DNA from: Microbacterium pygmaeum
GTDB lineage: Bacteria > Actinomycetota > Actinomycetes > Actinomycetales > Microbacteriaceae
Direction: 5' to 3'
Assembly (NCBI RefSeq): GCF_900100885.1
Contig: NZ_LT629692.1
Location: 2,852,001 to 2,916,000, forward strand
DNA: 64,000 nt
In this document: one piece after another, positions 61,501-64,000 of the stretch
Layout of the letters: each line of letters starts with the position of its first letter
How positions within the stretch are numbered: position 1 is the stretch's first letter
Program-made: the position numbers and the translations under genes
Notes under the pieces: model-generated
The model's input: the letters and a program-made list of their open reading frames with translations, nothing else
Told to the model about the DNA's origin: nothing
Databases searched by the model: none

Positions 61501-62003
61501 TCGAGCACGCCTGGGTCGTGCTGCAGCCCGGCGAGGAGCGCGATGTGCGGTTCTGGACGGAGTCGATGATCGGGGATCCGTCCGTGGCCACGATCACGAA
61601 GGAGCGGCGGTCGATCTCGTGGGAGACACCGAACCGGCTGCGACTCACCGGAGTGGCGGATACGGGCGAAGGATGCCACGGCGACACCACCGGCGGAGCG
61701 AATGTCGATGTCGTCGCGGGCCGACGCACGCGTTTCGTCGACCTGACCGTCGGACACGGGTACGCGCGCGGCCGCGTGGAGGTCGAAGAGACCGGCGAAG
61801 GGCCATGGGGGTCGGTTGTCGTCTCCATCCGGGACGACAAGGACGGCGCCGACCTCGGAGTGTTCACGGGCGAGGTGCGCGACGGACAGTTCGGACTCGA
61901 ATTCCGTGAGCAGGTCGGGGGCGGTCGCATCGCACAGGCAGAGTTCAACGGCGGTTACTCTGCGGCCCCCTGCATCAGTGAGTGGGTGGAGGTCGAACAC
62001 TGA
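58584..62003 (+). CDS. Large propeller-like plus zinc metalloprotease protein
   Basis: A 1139-residue protein that I cannot assign to a named family. Residues 1 to about 330 show repeating beta-rich segments of about 40 residues ('DITPHPSDASGIVLVSTADR', 'AIAHPSEIATLVLAGPIGSR', 'RIAIGFADGRIELRNPA'), suggesting a beta-propeller. A metallopeptidase domain follows, with the zinc site 'HELGHNFGLHD' beginning at H588 and a Met-turn candidate 'WDLMGN' (M621). That pattern fits M6/M11-type metzincins. The C-terminal 330 residues are beta-rich: 'DNWLVATLHNKGRDTANNIE' looks like a CARDB/Ig-like adhesive domain, and another small domain ends the protein. No signal peptide or membrane helix is seen, although such proteases usually act outside the cell. 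Promoter and start are weakly supported. Confidence 0.75.
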   Translation: MALITGISSGLALAVLGDGSLAHLERSGIRGWTVVRSAADGTRLADVKRRRSVTDITPHPSDASGIVLVSTADRLEVFSAGAVDPLASVAGATVATTSATGSVKAVTGGRRARLWSIDPASGAAADEGSAPAATVDAIAHPSEIATLVLAGPIGSRRLSVLRPGVPPQSLATLPGATRLSSVAPGNPRIAIGFADGRIELRNPAAPAVGQTLATLPAPVWGLASGAAGLIAGFGSDIDVVPVVEASGVELSLAAEHYLASWTRVDVKPRGPVAFDDLAFVVDPPHGGLVSASRDASFDPDAPHVVMALGGTVGDFTLLALDANTGDVLGTQPFAVVDTWAGPDGPALSLVGPSDNEAPDAAWGGGDPYVPQNMNVRPRVGNWRVAIVVVETSDQTTLSATDAATLTQSLRDEVFTGVVRGGVVESTRLYYAATSSNKLNLVEAGILTPIRLPNAWDTYVTPDMTTGRTQGDGLPNFSRAAVAEIVRQNRDLAAAGQPLLLDLDAVDSIVFVLRSIPANVMSGFPGRHQWPYGTRPGGYQLSYVVGEDVYPFLGFSIAIPRSRTIQALTMPTTWTAISNGRTIAETVAHELGHNFGLHDAYFDAAAHDAQFQTRDPGGWDLMGNEGGSPELSPAERMQLGWVPAAEVRTLSVGVTGYVDESIDLHPAGRGGPAPAGRRQAVELRIADGRNYYFEYRRRNAGAMSDQTIAEDFVVVGTDYVSGDTPPTNRRPLTLLRDDADADAGTFALNDDYEERDTSDPAYPNDFRLEVTQAGNDMARVHLRYADAKPDPAFSPWGQSTGWKSPDLRVENFRNLQDAALRDVPWEGHDNWLVATLHNKGRDTANNIEITFGVKDFTLGGGAERPLGSVTVASLAAGAQIDVTSPDVWRPPALSLIPFLTVRPHYCVFARVTALPDEITRDNNEAQSNHTRMVSASGSPSTRETGVVKVTNPHPVEARCRVVVRQTDRLARTYLEHAWVVLQPGEERDVRFWTESMIGDPSVATITKERRSISWETPNRLRLTGVADTGEGCHGDTTGGANVDVVAGRRTRFVDLTVGHGYARGRVEVEETGEGPWGSVVVSIRDDKDGADLGVFTGEVRDGQFGLEFREQVGGGRIAQAEFNGGYSAAPCISEWVEVEH

Positions 62004-62246
62004 TCGTCCCGAGCCGACGCGTCCCAGTACGCCGAACCGAGACCACCACGGCCGAGTGAGGCAGTCGAACGTGGCGGCGGAGGAGGATCGTCAGGGGTCG
62101 GGATCGTCCATGCGCGCACGATAAGCGCCGCTGTGGCGTGGTGAAGCGTTATGGCAACCAGAGTCCGGGCATCGTCGCGTTGAGCTCCATCGGCTCCGTC
62201 TGGCTGACCGAGCTGTGGTGACCCGATGGCTGCGCTCATGGATTCC

Positions 62247-63224
62247 CTAACCAAGTCCGCAGAGATCCTCGCCCGTGGGACGACGCTGCGGCCCGATCAA
62301 TGACTGAAGGAGATGAGAACGCCAGTGCTGACGTTCGCGGTCGTAGAGGCCGAAATCGGTGGCGAAGTCCCAGTACGCCCACGGGAGGTTCAGCCGCTCC
62401 AGCTCGTGACGCACCCAGGCTGTCCATGCCCCCCGGTCGTGCTCGTCAGCGGCGTGGAATGTCCCGAACTCACCGACGTAAAGCGGCAGTTCAAGGTCGC
62501 GAGCTCGCCGGGCAGCGGCTTCGAGATCGGCGGTGACCGCCTGCCGGTCGGACGCCGTCCCCCACCGCGTGCCGGCCCATCCCGCTGATTCGGACTCCCA
62601 GGGGGCCGCCTGGTGTGTGAACGCGAAGGGCTCGTAGTAGTGCAGGCTCAGGACCAGCGCGTCATCAGCCGGCGGCTCAATGCCGACGAGTCCTGCAAGG
62701 GTTCCCATCTGCGCGCCACCGATGATGACCAGGCGAGTCCGATCGATCTCGCGCACCGCGCCCAGAATCAGTGGCAGGATGTCGTTCCATCGATCGGGTG
62801 TCAGCGCGTCGCGAGGTTCGTTCAGCAGATCGAACGCCAGCCCTGGTCGCCGGTCCGCGTAGCGCGCAGCGACCTGCGCCCAGAGCGCGAGGACGCGGGC
62901 CACCTGCGCAGGCTCGGCCGACATCACCCCGTCGGCGTGATGCATGGACAGCACGACACCCAGCCCAGAGTGCAGCGCCCGATCAATCGTGCGGTCCACT
63001 TCCGTGGCGAAGATGGGATCGATTCGGTAGGGCGGCGTGCTGCCAGCGTGTCCCCACCATCTCACCGGTACACGCACGTGGGTGAACCCCACCGAGGCGA
63101 TCGCCGTGAGTTCATGATCACGCTGGCTCCATACAGCCGGCTCGGAGTTCCGGTCATCAAAGACACCGCCGATGTTGACGCCGCGGCGCAACCAGTGATC
63201 GACACGACCGTCTGACGCGAACAT
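62247..63224 (-). CDS. Glycoside hydrolase family 5 enzyme without a signal peptide
   Basis: A TIM-barrel retaining glycosidase of the cellulase (GH5) type. The 325-residue product begins close to the domain ('HWLRRGVNIGGVFDDR'). Family landmarks are 'GFTHVRVPVRWWGHAG', 'GLGVVLSMHHADGVM', the acid/base Glu in 'FDLLNEPRD' (E136), 'LSLHYYEPFAFTHQ' and the nucleophile in 'LYVGEFGTFH' (E252). No signal peptide is present, so it probably acts on a small imported glucoside or mannoside. The start is uncertain: GTG at 63266 is only 10 nt after the likely transcription start and would add 14 residues. It is divergent from the alpha/beta hydrolase gene. Confidence 0.88.
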   Translation of the reverse strand: MFASDGRVDHWLRRGVNIGGVFDDRNSEPAVWSQRDHELTAIASVGFTHVRVPVRWWGHAGSTPPYRIDPIFATEVDRTIDRALHSGLGVVLSMHHADGVMSAEPAQVARVLALWAQVAARYADRRPGLAFDLLNEPRDALTPDRWNDILPLILGAVREIDRTRLVIIGGAQMGTLAGLVGIEPPADDALVLSLHYYEPFAFTHQAAPWESESAGWAGTRWGTASDRQAVTADLEAAARRARDLELPLYVGEFGTFHAADEHDRGAWTAWVRHELERLNLPWAYWDFATDFGLYDRERQHWRSHLLQSLIGPQRRPTGEDLCGLG

Positions 63225-63281
63225 GTGCACACCGTACTGCTCAGCGGCGGCACCGCCCCGAGTCACGCGTGAAACGGCGTC

Positions 63282-63299
63282 ACTATAGCCGCTTGCGGC
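63282..63299 (-). promoter_or_regulatory. -10 box and inverted repeat before the GH5 gene
   Basis: On the minus strand TATAGT (63282-63287) is a good -10 box. Directly upstream of it GCCGC-AA-GCGGC (63288-63299) is a perfect inverted repeat in the -10/-35 spacer, a usual place for a repressor site. Confidence 0.5.
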
Positions 63300-63328
63300 G
63301 ATCAACCTCTGCCAGTACCTGCGTGGGT

Positions 63329-63334
63329 TAGCGT
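63329..63334 (+). promoter_or_regulatory. -10 box of the alpha/beta hydrolase gene, leaderless type
   Basis: TAGCGT, a 7-nt spacer, then GTG at 63342. Confidence 0.45.
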
Positions 63335-63341
63335 TGCCGGG

Positions 63342-64000
63342 GTGACGCTCACCCATATTCGACGCGGAAGTGGCAGGCCCCTCCTGCTCGTACACGGTCT
63401 GGGCGCAGGGTGGCGATCCTGGGCCCCGATCCTGGACGGACTGGCCGAGCGCCGCGAGGTCATCGCTGTCGACCTCCCAGGGTTCGGTGAGACACCACCG
63501 TTGAGCGGCGAGGTATCGATCGCCGCACTGACCGACTCCGTCGCGGACTTCATCCGCGATCAGGGGCTGGACGGGGTCTCGACCGTCGGCCAGTCCATGG
63601 GTGGCCGAATCGTGCTCGAGCTCGCGCGACGGGGAGTCGGCGGCGACACCGTGGCGCTGGACCCGGGCGGCTTCTGGAGCCACCGCGAGCTCGTCGTCTT
63701 CGGTGCCACGCTGCGGCCTTCGATCGCTCTGGTCCGAGCACTGCGAGGGATGCTGCCGGCCCTGCTGAGCAGCCCCGTCGGAAGGACGCTGCTGCTGGCG
63801 CAGTTGTCGGCCCGCCCCTGGGCGCTCTCGAAAGAGACCGTGTTGCCGGACGTGCGCGGACTGGCCGATTCCCCAGCGACCGGGGCCGCGATGGACGCCC
63901 TCACGAAAGGACCCACCCAACAAGGCGCCCCGGCCGGCACACCGCCCGGCCGGGTCACGATCGGGTGGGGACGGCGCGACTTGGTGACCGTACCGAAACA
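63342..64000 (+). CDS. Alpha/beta hydrolase, partial (runs off the window)
   Basis: The frame is open from GTG at 63342 to the end of the window (219 codons). My translation starts VTLTHIRRGSGRPLLL, then 'VHGLGAGWRSWAPILDGL' (oxyanion HG region), 'VIAVDLPGFGETPP' and the nucleophile elbow 'VGQSMGGRIVLEL' with Ser85. 'LDPGGFW' lies where the family usually has an acid-side loop. The catalytic Asp may be in 'RRDLVTVPK' at the very end; the His lies beyond the window. No signal peptide is visible. It is divergent from the GH5 gene, and the substrate cannot be inferred. Confidence 0.85.
   Translation, partial: MTLTHIRRGSGRPLLLVHGLGAGWRSWAPILDGLAERREVIAVDLPGFGETPPLSGEVSIAALTDSVADFIRDQGLDGVSTVGQSMGGRIVLELARRGVGGDTVALDPGGFWSHRELVVFGATLRPSIALVRALRGMLPALLSSPVGRTLLLAQLSARPWALSKETVLPDVRGLADSPATGAAMDALTKGPTQQGAPAGTPPGRVTIGWGRRDLVTVPK

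Noticed and set aside
61955..62254. 99-codon frame on the minus strand after the protease gene
   Set aside because: It has no ribosome binding site, overlaps the end of the protease gene and shows no recognisable sequence.

Overview
The window reads as a chromosomal segment of a high-GC actinobacterium of the family Microbacteriaceae, most likely Microbacterium or a close relative. Three things support this: the very GC-rich codon use, the actinobacterial order of the division and cell wall (dcw) cluster running into sepF-yggT-divIVA, and synteny with the mycobacterial block DUF3040 / idsA / Rv2175c / pknL / aroG / plsC / fadD15. This assignment is inference from gene content and order, since no rRNA gene is present.

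Layout. Positions 1-5000 (minus strand): the start of hisD, a four-helix membrane protein of unknown function and dnaE. Positions 5000-7000: a NUDIX hydrolase, a frameshifted GNAT acetyltransferase and an RluA-type pseudouridine synthase. Positions 6067-24094 (minus strand): one long division and wall cluster in the order mraZ-rsmH-ftsL-ftsI-murF-mraY-murD-ftsW-murG-murC-ftsQ-ftsZ-yggS-sepF-yggT-divIVA-lspA-rluA. MurE is missing from its usual place between ftsI and murF. Three MraZ boxes precede mraZ, and an AT-rich inverted repeat precedes ftsZ.

Positions 24200-38000: DUF3040 protein, polyprenyl diphosphate synthase, Rv2175c-like DNA-binding protein, LysM wall protein, PASTA kinase, a DUF559/AbiEi-like gene bracketed by two related palindromes, class II DAHP synthase, acyltransferase, ROK glucokinase, acyl-CoA ligase, peptide deformylase and an EspI/MinD-like ATPase. 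Positions 38000-44300: pyruvate carboxylase, a ParA ATPase, two MerR regulators (one FtsR-like) and a GarA-type FHA protein. The kinase and GarA together suggest Ser/Thr phosphorylation control of central metabolism, and FtsR plus the ftsZ operator candidate suggest control of division. Positions 44400-57200: a copper-handling pair (DUF326 bundle and CopC), lipoamide dehydrogenase, CYTH and thioesterase proteins, an amidotransferase, glycogen phosphorylase, YihY, an orphan prepilin peptidase, DUF1905, an aldo/keto reductase, an L,D-transpeptidase and a glycosyltransferase.

Positions 57200-64000 are accessory. They hold decayed gene fragments, a dehydratase-like/VOC fusion, a large (1139 aa) propeller plus zinc metalloprotease protein without a signal peptide, a GH5 glycoside hydrolase without a signal peptide, and the start of an alpha/beta hydrolase. 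Throughout the window, many genes have a TANNNT box exactly 6-7 nt before the start codon, the architecture of leaderless mRNAs; this was used to decide several starts. No tRNA, rRNA, CRISPR array or insertion sequence was seen.
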